Assembly: GCA_964057225.1 (NCBI GenBank)
Contig: OZ059896.1
Coordinates: forward strand, 17,558,501 to 17,622,500
Reading direction: 5' to 3'
Length of the DNA stretch: 64,000 bases
DNA from: Auanema rhodensis
Taxonomy: Eukaryota > Nematoda > Chromadorea > Rhabditida > Rhabditidae
Below are positions 11,291 to 21,400 of this stretch, one piece after another. Positions within the stretch are counted from its first letter, which is position 1, and each line of letters starts with the position of its first letter. Under the pieces are notes generated by a model. The model ran no database searches. It was not told where the DNA came from and saw only the letters and a program-made list of their open reading frames with translations. Position numbers and translations under genes: made by a program.

Positions 11291-11760
11291 AATAATCGCA
11301 TTCGCGATATTCCGGGCCAGAGGAGAAATCAGCTGTGATTTCATTCCGCTGGTTCCTCCGCAAACTGCAGCTTGCATAATACGCCGGGATGGTCATGGTC
11401 CAGTCCACTTCCTTTGCACACATGTCAGATCTTCTTCAACTTCTCCAAGCACGGTTTTCCAAAGGGGTTCCGTAAACACTTAACACACAAGTTAATCAAC
11501 TTGCAACGCTTGACGCGTTGGGTCGCAGTCTTGTAGACTGTGCATTTTCCCATGGTGTGGCCCTTCTTCCAACAAAGTTGGGATTTCATGTCTTCGTCCA
11601 TTTTCTGTACTTAGTCTTGATGTTTTTCCGCTTCTTGGGAACAGAAGATTGTTTAGGCATGGCAGGTGCCTCTGTTATACCATTATCTTGAAGTTGGTCG
11701 AGCGAATCGCTCAGATCTTTGATCTTGTCAAGACTGAAATTATTATGTATTTCTTATACG
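11291..11760 (-). pseudogene. BEL/Pao accessory zinc-knuckle ORF (ORF3) relic
   Basis: On the minus strand, after the Env relic, a small Gag-like zinc-knuckle protein can be read with breaks. A helical lead 'SLDKIKDLSDSLDQLQDN' is followed by a basic stretch 'VPKKRKNIKTKYRKW' (nuclear-signal-like). A frame change leads to 'LCWKKGHTMGKC', then 'CKLINLCVKC', a TGA exactly where a Cys is expected, then 'HVCKGSGLDHDHPGVLC'. Order and Cys/His spacing parallel the intact ORF at 26832-27344, which also follows Env. It is a pseudogene. The alternative is a fragment of another element's Gag inserted here. Confidence 0.6.
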
Positions 11761-11895
11761 AAGTATACCTCCCCCGGGCAAGATAAAAAAAATTGTTAAA
11801 CTATATGTTGATTGTAAAATTATAATTGAATAATCTGTTGCTATGGTATGGAAACAAAAAATCTAAGAATCATGTGACATTGAACTGTTGACTGG

Positions 11896-13454
11896 TCAGT
11901 CAGAGTGCGTGTCCTTAGTCACTGTGTAACGCGTGGCTCGAACTACAACTTTCAGAAGCATTTGAATCATGAAAAAGATGATTCGAAATGGAACTGCGCA
12001 AATAATGAGTATTTGAAATGATATGAATGCTAAAAGAGCAGATGTACTTGACAAATGAAAGATGCGGTCAAGCATGGCTGTTACAAAGCCGAGTACCATG
12101 ACTAATATACCTATTAGTATCAGAACCCTTTTTAGGTAACCGGAATAAAACAAAACGAGTGAACTGATCAAGTGACTGGGTAAAGAGATCTGCGGTATGT
12201 TGAACTTGGCGTTCATGAGATTGAATGTGTTATTCGGTGAGACGATTGTTGGATACCGCTGTTTTCTTCTACGTACAAGTGACCCTTGAGATGTAGTGTT
12301 GCTGAGTTGCACAGATGAGTACAAGCTATTAAAGGTGTAGATGAGTTGCTATGTATGCGAACGGAGTTGTTGTACCCGTGAGAAGAGCATGTGATCAGAA
12401 ATTCTTCATTATCGCACGAGAGTCGAATGCGTGAGAAAACACTTCGGCAGTTAATGACTGTTGTTGCTCCAAGGACACAGTCAAAGCAACCAGTTAGGTC
12501 AGTGGAGTAGAGTTTGCAGGATGAAGAAGTGTTCTCATATTCATAAGTGATTTCGGAGATGTTGGTCCACATTTTAATGACTGCACTGACGGGATAAGCG
12601 AAAATTGAGTTTTTCTTGTAACTCATAGTGAAAGATAGAAGAGATAGCGGTAGCGTATAGTTATTATCATAGAATTCGCGAACATTGTTGTTTATGCAAT
12701 AGCAAGTTTCGACTGTTTCGGCTGGTCTGCATGAATAGGTATCTGTTTCAGTACACTCGGAGAATGGGTCAGCGGTTTTACCTTTTCCGCACGAATATGA
12801 AAATGTAGCAGAGTGAGGTAAAATTGCAATTCTTGAGTTGGAAGTAATGAATCGTCTATGGAGGATTTCATTATCAGAATATGTTACTCCAACAAGAGTA
12901 ATATGGTATCCTTTAATAATTTTTGTATAATGTGGTAAGAATGAGATGTGTGAGATTGTTTCAGTTTTGTTCTCTATAGTTGAATGGATACTAATTTGGA
13001 GAAAAACCTTAGGTGTCCATCGTGAGCAGTAGAAAACTTTGTGTGTGATATTGTGATTGGTAACATGAAAGTTGCGATAAAAGAGACAACCAGAAGTCGG
13101 CAACGCACAACCGCATGATAGAAATCCACAAATTTCTGAACAATAGCTGGTACCCGGATATTGGTTAGCTGATGAGAGTTCGGAGATCGATGTATTGGGC
13201 CGAACGTTCGCACAAAATGATCCTACACAAGAGCCCATATGGGGACACCGTTTGGCGGATTCAGTTTTAACGATGGTGTGACTTCTAAAAAATTTTGGCG
13301 TATGATCGGTTTGAATGTAAAGTTGTAAAACATACCACATTGTCGTAAGTAAGGAGGGTGGTGGAGGTGCTGACTTGGTGGACTTGGTGGGTAGGTGATA
13401 AGTTCGAGACGGAGTTGCCTGGAACATGTGATATACTCGGAGGAAATAGTACAT
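11896..13454 (-). pseudogene. BEL/Pao envelope relic, phlebovirus Gc-like part
   Basis: The 413-residue frame (13454 to 12213) is Cys-rich with many N-glycosylation sites and has 'MGSCVGSFC', 'CGFLSCGCALPTSGCLFYR' and later Cys pairs, the pattern of the phlebovirus-type class II fusion glycoprotein known from nematode BEL elements. The same blocks occur in divergent form in Env of the provirus at 17969-27727. A frame change near 12.3 kb leads to a second frame (to 11896) with two hydrophobic segments and a short tail, the expected membrane anchor. It is an endogenous relic with breaks, not an expressed protein as it stands. Confidence 0.75.
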
Positions 13455-13532
13455 GAATTAACTACGAGAGATTCAATTTAAAAAATGACGATAATTGCAA
13501 CCAAAAGATACCCGACTCAGTGAACTAATCGG

Positions 13533-14117
13533 TCACGTTGTCGTGAGTGTTTCGAGGGCGTAAATTTCTGCCATCGAGGTAGCTTCTGAGAGCTGAGTGG
13601 AACGTACTCGAGTACCGATCGTTCTTCCTGAATAGAGATATGATGTTTTATATGAGAGGGGATACGATTGAGTGATCATACGCCAAACGAAAAAAAAAGT
13701 GTATTGCATAATCTGAACAAATTTTTCAGAACAAATTCGGATGAGTACGATGCTCAAAAGAATGCCAAAGAGAATGAGCCATATAATGAGGGCGGTCGCC
13801 GAGAGTGCTGCGTATGGGAAACAAGAGGGGTTGTGGATTAGTTCAAGACAGAACAGACATTGAATCATTTCTCAAAACGGAGTTGCTGAACAGTCAAGTT
13901 GATGCAAGCGAATGTGTCATTTTTATCGATAATATGTCGTGAGATAAATGTGTGATCATGCAGCACAACGTGAGCTGGAAATACTATGGTGAAGTTGGGA
14001 GTACTGGGGTTGTAGTCTACACATGTTTCTCGGGCACAAACTCGGATGGGATGTCCCGTACCGCAGTTGGATATACCTACTCCTCCTTTGATGCAAGAGA
14101 ACTGGCAGATGGGATTG
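13533..14117 (-). pseudogene. BEL/Pao envelope relic, N-terminal (Gn-like) part
   Basis: A Cys-rich frame ('CQFSCIKGGVGISNC', 'RVCARETCVDYNP') ends in a stop near 13870, where a second frame takes over with a strong membrane segment ('ALSATALIIWLILFGILLSI') and a cytoplasmic stretch to 13533. The block is continuous in order with the Gc-like part on its 3' side. Its 5' side is cut at about 14118 by a Merlin fragment on the opposite strand. No Pol remains were found, so only the 3' part of the element survives here. Confidence 0.6.
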
Positions 14118-14330
14118 CTATCGGATTGCTGGAGAAGCTATAATAATATCTCTAACTTAGGCTATAAGCAGTTGACTGTTAACCATAGTCACAATTTTGT
14201 AGATCCTTCGACCGGGGCAAACACTAACATGGTTGAAGGTATGTGGACTCAAGGGAAAAAAATTCAAAAAAATGAATGGGGTACCCAAACATTTTATTTA
14301 TATTTGATTGTATTTTAAAAGACATTGCTT
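14118..14330 (+). pseudogene. Merlin transposase fragment, family B
   Basis: Reads 'DCWRSYNNISNLGYKQLTVN', then 'HNFVDPSTGANTNMVEGMW' with the second Asp and the Glu of the DDE triad. It begins abruptly at the junction with the Env relic. It is closer to the copies in IR2 (28.9 and 33.5 kb) than to family A. Confidence 0.7.
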
Positions 14331-14503
14331 TTTTCTCGAAAAAAATACATTTCATGGAGTTCAACATCTCGTTTCCAGAAAAGATACAAATAAGAAAATC
14401 AAAAACATTCTTTTCTGGATAATGCAAGATAATCTAGAACAAAGCTTAAAAAATAGAATATTCATTTTCAGAAAGCACAGGGTTCTTGAGAGCAAAAGAA
14501 AGT

Positions 14504-14574
14504 TGCATCGGCCGGGAATCGAACCCGGGTCGCCCGCGTGGCAGGCGAGCATTCTACCACTGAACCACCGATGC
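14504..14574 (-). tRNA. tRNA-Gly(GCC)
   Basis: 71-nt cloverleaf: acceptor GCATCGG/CCGATGC with A discriminator, D arm GTTCAGTGGTAGAAT, anticodon arm CTCGC-CTGCCAC-GCGGG with anticodon GCC, T arm CCGGG-TTCGATT-CCCGG. Internal A and B boxes are intact. Sequence identical to the other six intact copies. Confidence 0.95.
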
Positions 14575-14777
14575 TACAAACCTTTCAGAGTACTTTCGAA
14601 TCACGCTGGAGAAATCAATCGTTCGGCCAATAGAATATTGGATTATCCAGAAAAGAATGTTTTTGATTTTCTCACTTGTAACTTTTATGGAAACGAGATT
14701 TTCAATACGGCGAAATGTATAAATTCATCATTTCGACCATTATCTGATGATAGTTACTTTAATACTTTCTGTTATCT

Positions 14778-14782
14778 ATTGC
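14778..14782. other. Empty target site equivalent to the BEL insertion point
   Basis: ATTGC here is the single, uninterrupted version of the GCAAT that is duplicated around the provirus. The surrounding sequence, reverse complemented, reads continuously from the left flank of the provirus (CAATTTAGTG) into its right flank (AGATAACAGAAAGTATTA). Confidence 0.85.
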
Positions 14783-15127
14783 CACTAAATTGTGATAACA
14801 ATAGAACTCAGAACTGTTGTTGTTGATTGATACAGTTCCACCCGTAAACTATACGGCGCGCAATCATCAATGGTCGGATAAAAAACAAGACCTTTCCGAG
14901 GCAGTGATGACTTTTTCTTTCCAACGCTTGAAATGAGAATAATCTTGATTACTTCCATAAAGAAGCTGAGCCAAAATATTTTGAAATTTGTATGCTTGTT
15001 TTGGTCTTAGAAATAAGTTCTGTGTAACTCAGAGGAAAATGTAACTCATAACTTTTTTGGAAACGAGATGTTGAACACGATGAAATGTATAAATTCATCA
15101 TTTCGATATCAAAACGCAAAAGAAAGT

Positions 15128-15174
15128 TGCATCGGGCGGGAATCAAACCAGGGTCGCCCGCGTGGCAGGCGAGC
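15128..15174 (-). pseudogene. Truncated tRNA-Gly(GCC)
   Basis: The 3' two thirds of the tRNA (acceptor 3' strand, T arm with substitutions, anticodon arm). It is cut at 15174, where MULE-derived sequence begins. The D arm is missing, so it should not be functional. Confidence 0.85.
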
Positions 15175-15585
15175 AGGAAGTTTTTGTGTTAAAAAAATAT
15201 ATGTTTCAAAAAATTTATTAGAGTTTAATTTTTCAATTTAAATGATTTAAAATTAATATTTTTAGGTGTTAAACTTTGCTGCGTTAGAGAGAGGAAGAGC
15301 AACATGTTGAAGAAGCCTTCTATAAGTGAACCTAGTTTTATTTTTTTTAATGGAATAAAAAAATGGTACAGTTGTTTCATTTCACTGCAACCGCCCATGA
15401 TGGTATATGTTTGCTCCATATTCAAAGGCTGGTATTTGAGACAACAGTTGAGTTAAACCATCCTGATTAGCTAGTTCCAAACAAAATGTATCAAAATACA
15501 AATGAAGCTCACTGTCATGAAAATGCAAGAATATACGACCATTGATAGTTTTAGACAAGGTTCTTAAGTCTTTTGCTCCCATTGT
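15175..15585 (-). pseudogene. MULE transposase fragment
   Basis: The minus strand carries the same blocks as the MULE remains in IR1 and IR2 ('FHDSELHLYFDTFCLELANQ', then the YHHG block), with an internal deletion that removes the DFEI region. Not translatable as one protein. Confidence 0.55.
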
Positions 15586-15905
15586 GCAAACGAATAACGT
15601 CCGGTAATTCTCTGCGAGCTACAAATCTTATGAACGCATTGAGAAATGTGTTGGAGCTCATGTCATTGATTGGTTCGAGGTGAACTGCTCTAATCGTTAG
15701 ACATGTAAAGATTACGATATAGATCTGTTTGTTTTTTCTATATCCTGAATATGTTAATAAACGTGTTTGAATTACACGAAATCCGTTGTGGTCCTTGGTG
15801 GTGCAGAATTGTTTTATTTCAGAATGTTTTAATTTTTTCTGGGCCTCTTGTGTGAGAATCAGATCTGCGGTTTGGGACTGCTGCTTTTCCCTCTGGGCTC
15901 GTTCT
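15586..15905 (+). repeat. LTR-like module upstream of Merlin-A
   Basis: Its 3' half (15756-15905) repeats the module at 4449-4610 in the opposite orientation. It has an AATAAACGTG motif. It replaces the 5' end of the Merlin-A gene that follows, so it inserted or recombined there. Its nature as a solo LTR is unproven. Confidence 0.4.
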
Positions 15906-15908
15906 AGT

Positions 15909-16765
15909 ATGGTTGAAGCTCCTCAAACTAAGGGATGTGATAGCGCAAGACAAATGAACATTTCTGTTGCTCTAAATAAGTGGAGATGCACCAGAAAGGA
16001 CTGTAGAAAAGAAGTTTTGATTAAGAAAGGAACATATCTTCAAGGTTATAAAGTTAAAAACTAAATATTAATAGCATTAACATTTTAGGCTCAAAATTGT
16101 CGTACACAAAGTTCATTCTTTTCGTGTGTTGTTGGAGTAAAGAATACACCACCATTGAGTTTTGCCAAGATGAATTAGATATGAAATCTTGCCAGACCGC
16201 TGTTGATTACAACAATTATATGAGGGAAATTTGTGCATTCAGCATCTTGAAGCATCCCATGAAGATTGGAGGTCCAAATATGACTGTGGAAATTGATGAA
16301 ACGTTAGTTTCACGTAGGAAGTTCAATGTAGGAAGGGTAAGACCAGCTCAATGGGTTTTCGGGGGAGTATGTAGGGAAACAGAAGAGTGTTTTTCATATG
16401 CTGTTCCTGATAGCACTACAGAAACCTTGAACAGCTGCATTACTAACTGTATAGAGCCACAAACTACCATAGTTAGTGATTGCTGGAGAGCATATGGGGG
16501 AATTGATGATCTTATCCAACAGTATAGACATCTGACAGTTAACCACAGATACAACTTCACGGATCCAGAGACAGGAGCTAACACTAATATGATTGAAGGA
16601 CTTTGGAGCTTGGCTAAAGCGAAATTCAAGCGCATGTATGGGGTACGTCAAACAATGTTAGACGGATACCTATGTGAGTTTATGTGGCGTAGAAGAAATA
16701 GGAACTGGGACCTTTTCCAAAGTATATTACAAGATATTGCTGAATTTACTCCAGAAGAAATTTGA
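15909..16765 (+). CDS. Merlin (ISXO2-like) transposase, family A, best-preserved copy
   Basis: Cut-and-paste DDE transposase of the Merlin/IS1016 superfamily. Exon 1 (15909-16044) has a Cys-rich N-terminal part ('WRCTRKDCRKEVLIKKGTYL'). A 44-base intron (GTTATA...TTTTAG) follows, and exon 2 (16089-16765) is open to its stop. The catalytic triad is visible: 'VEIDETLVSRRKFN', 'VSDCWRAYG' and 'GANTNMIEGLWSLAKAKFKR'. Unlike the copies at 6.3 and 31.2 kb it has Trp in place of the inactivating stop and no frameshift. The first 20 or so residues found in those copies are missing, replaced by an LTR-like module, so the Met at 15909 may be accidental. It may still encode a nearly complete enzyme. Whether it is expressed cannot be told. 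Confidence 0.75.
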
Positions 16766-17140
16766 AAAATGTTAAATTGTATTAATGAAAGCTGTTAATG
16801 AATTAATAATAATAACTTTTGTGCTTATATTTACGTTTTTTTAGTTGTTATATATTCTGGAAACCTCCGTATCTCATATAGTTATAACATTTAACAAAAG
16901 TATGCACCAAACGGCAAAAGGGGCAGGGCTAAAATCGGGGGGTATAGATATGGAACAAGCGCCCAAAAACTTCCTTGGCGTTTAGATTAAACACCTTGAT
17001 TTTTTAAGAACTGTTCAAGTTTTTGGGTAATTTTTAGAAGTCTAAACGACCAAAAACTGATAGTACGACACGTGTGGTATATATAATTTACGACCGTTAG
17101 GCTTGCTGGGGAGAGGTTGTAAAAATAGGGGACGACGAAA
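16766..17140. other. Merlin-A downstream region and tRNA-repeat flank
   Basis: A GC-richer segment, 16899-16970 (CAAACGGCAAAAGGGGCAGG), recurs after the Merlin-A pseudogene at 32167-32245 and may be the terminal region of the element. No clear target duplication found. Confidence 0.4.
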
Positions 17141-17146
17141 CGTCTC

Positions 17147-17171
17147 AGATCTTCAATTCCCTGCTGATGCA
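17147..17171 (+). pseudogene. Relic of the tRNA-Gly 3' end
   Basis: CTTCAATTCCCTGCTGATGC resembles the T loop and acceptor 3' strand of the intact tRNA (TTCGATTCCCGGCCGATGCA) and is followed by the same AACTTTCTTTTGC flank. Too decayed to be a gene. Confidence 0.5.
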
Positions 17172-17476
17172 ACTTTCTTTTGCTTTCAAGAACTCTGTGC
17201 TTTCTAAAAATGACTTTTTTATTTTTCAAGCTTTTTTCTAGCAAACAATGCTTTGTGGGAACCCTAGGATACCATTTCAGAAACTTGAAAGAAGAAAGTG
17301 GCGTTTTGATATGGAAATGATGAATTTATACATTTCATGGTGTTCAACATATCGTTTCCATAAAAGTTACTAATGAAAAAATCAAAAACATTCTTTTCTG
17401 GAAAATCCAAAATTCTATTGGCCGGGAAAAGATTGATTTCTCCAGCCTGAAACGAAAGTACTCTAAAAGTTTTGTA

Positions 17477-17547
17477 GCATCGGTGGTTCAGTGGTAGAAT
17501 GCTCGCCTGCCACGCGGGCGACCCGGGTTCGATTCCCGGCCGATGCA
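17477..17547 (+). tRNA. tRNA-Gly(GCC)
   Basis: Intact 71-nt cloverleaf, anticodon GCC, identical to the other copies. Followed by AACTTTATTTT, whose short T run may serve as the Pol III stop. Lies about 420 bp upstream of the BEL provirus. Confidence 0.95.
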
Positions 17548-17963
17548 ACTTTATTTTGCTCTCAAGAACTCTGTGCTTGCTGCTGAACTACAGGAAACCT
17601 TTTCAGAAACTTCAACAAAGAAAGTTGCGTTTTGATATCCAATGATAATGAATTTATACATTTCATTGTGTTCAACATCTCGTTTTCAAAAAAGTTATTA
17701 GTTATATTTTCCTCAGAGTTACACAGAAAATCTTTCTAAGTCGAAAACAAGCATACAAATTTCAAAATATTTAGGCTCAGCTTCTTTATGGAAGTAATCA
17801 AGATTATTCTCATTTCAAGCGTTGGAAAGAAAAAGTCATCACTGCCTCGGAGAGCTCTTGTTTTTTATCCGACCATTGATGATTGCGCGCCGTATAGTTT
17901 ACGGGTGGAACTGTATCAATCAACAACAACAGTTCTGAGTTCTATTGTTATCACAATTTAGTG

Positions 17964-17968
17964 GCAAT
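17964..17968. repeat. Target-site duplication GCAAT, left
   Basis: Five-base duplication matching 27728-27732, of the length made by BEL/Pao integrases. Confidence 0.92.
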
Positions 17969-18033
17969 TGTCGCGATAAGCGAGTGAGTTTGTATAAATT
18001 TTATCTTCAACAATTGTTTTATTTGTCTTTCCT

Positions 18034-18077
<44 letters not shown>

Positions 18078-18325
18078 CTTCTTTCTTGTAACTTCCTAAG
18101 TAATTTTTATCCATACCACATGTTGTGTTATACATGTGGCATGACTAACTCTTTGTTTCAGGCTGACGACCGCCCACGAGAAGAGATCAGACTTACATTT
18201 TCAACGTTCGCAGTCAGTGATTTTATTCCGTGCTTGTCTTGTTAATTCATCAATAAACCCTTTTCTACATATTCAATTTGTGTTTTACTTCCAACCATAC
18301 TATACACTTGTGGTAGATCGCCACA
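17969..18325 (+). repeat. 5' LTR of BEL/Pao provirus
   Basis: Begins TGTCGCGATAAG and ends GATCGCCACA. Holds a (CT)n tract at about 18034-18072, a splice-acceptor-like TTTGTTTCAG at about 18152-18161 and an AATAAA polyadenylation motif near 18250. Four bases longer than the 3' LTR because of the CT tract. Confidence 0.92.
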
Positions 18326-18328
18326 AAT

Positions 18329-18340
18329 TGGTGCATCGGC
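18329..18340 (+). promoter_or_regulatory. Primer-binding site for tRNA-Gly(GCC)
   Basis: TGGTGCATCGGC, three bases after the LTR, is the exact complement of the last 12 bases of mature tRNA-Gly(GCC) (GCCGATGCA plus CCA) encoded repeatedly in this window. Minus-strand DNA synthesis would start here. Confidence 0.9.
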
Positions 18341-18366
18341 TAGTTCAGATCTTAGCCGCTTCAAGT

Positions 18367-18383
18367 CCCGCGTGGCAGGTGAG
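18367..18383 (+). promoter_or_regulatory. Second primer-tRNA complementarity: whole anticodon arm
   Basis: CCCGCGTGGCAGGTGAG pairs with all 17 bases of the tRNA-Gly(GCC) anticodon arm (CTCGCCTGCCACGCGGG), 16 Watson-Crick pairs and one G-U. It lies 26 bases past the primer site. In the tRNA the equivalent spacing is 20. Known retroelements such as Ty1 and HIV-1 use extra tRNA contacts outside the primer site; that role here is inference. It could instead be a piece of tRNA copied into the element. Confidence 0.7.
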
Positions 18384-18474
18384 ATACAGCTCAAACCAAG
18401 CGTGTTTGAGCAAAAAACATACTTAATAGAAATCGTGGCAACCATTAGTCCACGTCAAGTCACACCAAAAAGAC

Positions 18475-21400
18475 TTGAACCATAAGCAAACTCTGCAGAC
18501 AGAAACAGAGATTCACTATCACATATACTGTGATCACCAAACAAACAAAAAAAAAAGAGAAAGTAAAAGGAATATAAGCGTTATTCCTACATCTACGACA
18601 AAAATGTCACTCCTTTTTGTCAATCATATCAAACAGTCTAACCAGTTTCTCGGAGAATTACTTACACGATACGAGATGGAAGTGAAGGACCTTCCTGGTA
18701 TTCTGGTAGATTGCGACTTCCACACTGAGGAAGAAGAGGAAACCCTCTCTTGCCTTATCATTCGCTGGACAAAAGTCCAACACCAATTCAAAGAATCGTT
18801 GAAAAATCATCAAGATAACGAGAAAAAATTCCAAAAATTTTACGAAGCATCAGACAAAACGCTTCGTAAAGCATTAGACGAACAGTACATCGCCTTCACA
18901 TCCGATGAAGACTTTGAACCCAACATTAAAAAGGTTCAAAACGCCATTATTGAGCTTGACGAACACATCATGAAAGCCGAACGCATACTTAGAAAGCTGA
19001 GAAAAACGCTTCATAAGAATGAATCTGAGCACAACAGCAATCGCTCAACAGAAAACAATGAAACAGAAAACAAATCGAATGATCAATTTCTGGAAATTAT
19101 CAAGTCATTCCTACACATCCAACAAACTAGTATCCAAAAACCAGCGATGTCGCTACCTACATTTGATGGCAAACCAGAGAACTTCAAATCATTCTGGGGC
19201 CGTTTTGATAGACTTGTTCATGATAATGAACAGTTTACAACCTTAGAAAAGGTAAACCTACTCTGTGAAAGCCTCAAAGGCGATTCACAAATAGCAATCA
19301 GAGGAATAGAACCCTCTGCTCAAAATTATGAGCTTATGCGTGAAGCATTAGTTTCTGAATTTGGAGACTATTCGTCGGATATCAACTCTCTTTTGACACA
19401 ACTACGTAATTTGAAATTTGCAAGCAATAATGCAAAAGCATGCAAAGAAACATTTGGAGAAACCAAGGCACTTATCAGGCAAATTGAAGCAGCCGGAGCT
19501 ACAGTATCCCGCGAAATGTGTACCGCGATGATTCTCAACAAATTCCCATACCACATCGTGGAAGACATTCTAATTCATCCAAACAACTACCATTCTACTA
19601 AAGAAATGCTGACAGCTGTAGACCACAAAATCTATTCCTTTTTTCTAAAAGAACAAACAAGAAATAGTCATGAACAAAAGTTTCGAAATCACAAAGACAA
19701 TGTCACATCTGTTTCACATAAAGACAGCACTGCAGAACAACGGAAAACCCAAACTTGGCCATGTGTCTTTTGCGACTCATCCGAGCATCGTTTTTATCAA
19801 TGCACCACATTTGAAACACCAGAGAAAAGAAGGTACCGCATTCGCGGAAAGGCCATCTGTTGGATTTGCTTTTCCGATAAACACAAAAGTTCGGAATGCA
19901 GAAAACAAAAATGTCGCAATTGCCAAGGAGATCATAATTCCGCCTTGTGCTCACAAGGAAGAAAAAGTGTACAAAATATCCAAAAAGATAAAGAAACTCC
20001 CACAATTAAAAAAGATCAGGCTTTACTGATCACCACAGAAGAATTATTGAATAAAAAAACAACAGAATATAAACAAGAATCTGACACTAATAATCGAATC
20101 CCTACTGAGGCACTTAATGCACCAGTATCGCTTAATCACATTGCTGACACACATAATATTGAAGAAAGTCAAGTAATATTACGAACAGCAATGGCGAACA
20201 TATACAACCACAATAGTAAAAAATATGAGCAAGTACGCATGCTCATAGATGAAGGATCCATGAGATCTTTTATATCCAAGGACCTATCTACAAGATTAGG
20301 ACTGCCCATTCTTGGTTCTCAGAAGAGAACCTTTTACGGCATTGGAGCATTATCAGAAACACATGAAGTTGAAGATGTTAAGGTAATTATTGGAACCTCA
20401 ACTGGATCCCTTATCGTAACAAAACTGTTCACAAAACCCATGTTAACCACACCTATACGGTGTCCTAAACTATCTAATGAAGACTTAAAATTCATACAAA
20501 GAAGAAAAATTAAATTAGCCAATCCAAAAACAAACGGAGAATCATTTACTCCGGATATACTGATAGGTATGGATAGATACAAACTATTCATGCACTTAAA
20601 CGAAGAAACCGAACTCCCCTCACGTATGAGATTGAAAAACTCGGTATTCGGCCACATGATACATGGGGAAGCTCCTCTTCCCGATGATAATACACAACAA
20701 GAAGTAATATTATGCTCTACATTAGAAGAGATAACAAAAGAAACCTCTCATAAAGAACTCCTCACTAATCTGTTTGAACTGGATTCTATCGGCATCAATA
20801 CAGAAAATGCCAACGCAGACCGCACTATTGATTACTATGAAGAATACTCAAAAGATATAAAAATTGAGAACAACCGTATTATTGCACCGTTCCCGTTAAA
20901 AAATAACTTCAAAAATCTCAAAAACAACAAAATGCCCGCGTACCATAGATTCGTATCCCTATGGCGAAAGTTACTGCACAATCCAGAAATGCTCTCACAC
21001 TATACTACAACCATTGAAAGTTACCTCAAAGATAACATTGTTGAACAAATTCCCAACAATCACCAGGAGCCTTTAGAGTTTTATATGCCCCACCATGGGG
21101 TTTGGAAGCCCAGCAAGGCTAACCCTCTCAGAATCGTTTTTGACGCCTCCGCTAAACAGAAGGATAGCCCATCGTTGAATGAGATAATACACACAGGACG
21201 ATCATTTATCACATATATACACGACATCATGATCTCCTGCAGAACAAGACCAATAATAATAACATGCGATATTAAAGCCGCATTTCTACAAGTACAATTG
21301 ACAGAAAATCACAAGAATTTATGCAAATTCTTTTGGATAAAAAACAAAGAATACCCAATATCACACAATAATATCATAACCCTTCGATTCAACAGATTAC

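Larger units (their letters stand above)
14446..15174. repeat. Left arm of inverted repeat IR3 (tRNA-Gly repeat)
   Basis: Inverted match to 17477-17968 continued at 27728-27865, with the BEL provirus removed. The left arm has about 140 extra bases between its tRNA and the provirus-free junction. It surrounds the Merlin-A copy at 15.9-16.8 kb together with its partner. Confidence 0.75.
17477..17968. repeat. Right arm of IR3, first part (interrupted by BEL provirus)
   Basis: Inverted match to 14783-15174, ending at the provirus; the arm resumes at 27728. It includes the segment GCGCGCCGTATAGTTTACGG also seen inverted near 14850. Confidence 0.75.

Noticed and set aside
11896..14117. An exogenous bunya-like virus insertion
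   Set aside because: The Env blocks match those of the BEL/Pao provirus in the same window and are followed by a Gag-type zinc-knuckle ORF, so a retrotransposon origin is simpler.
19703..20005. Minus-strand frames inside the BEL/Pao polyprotein
   Set aside because: Shadow frames of the real gene.
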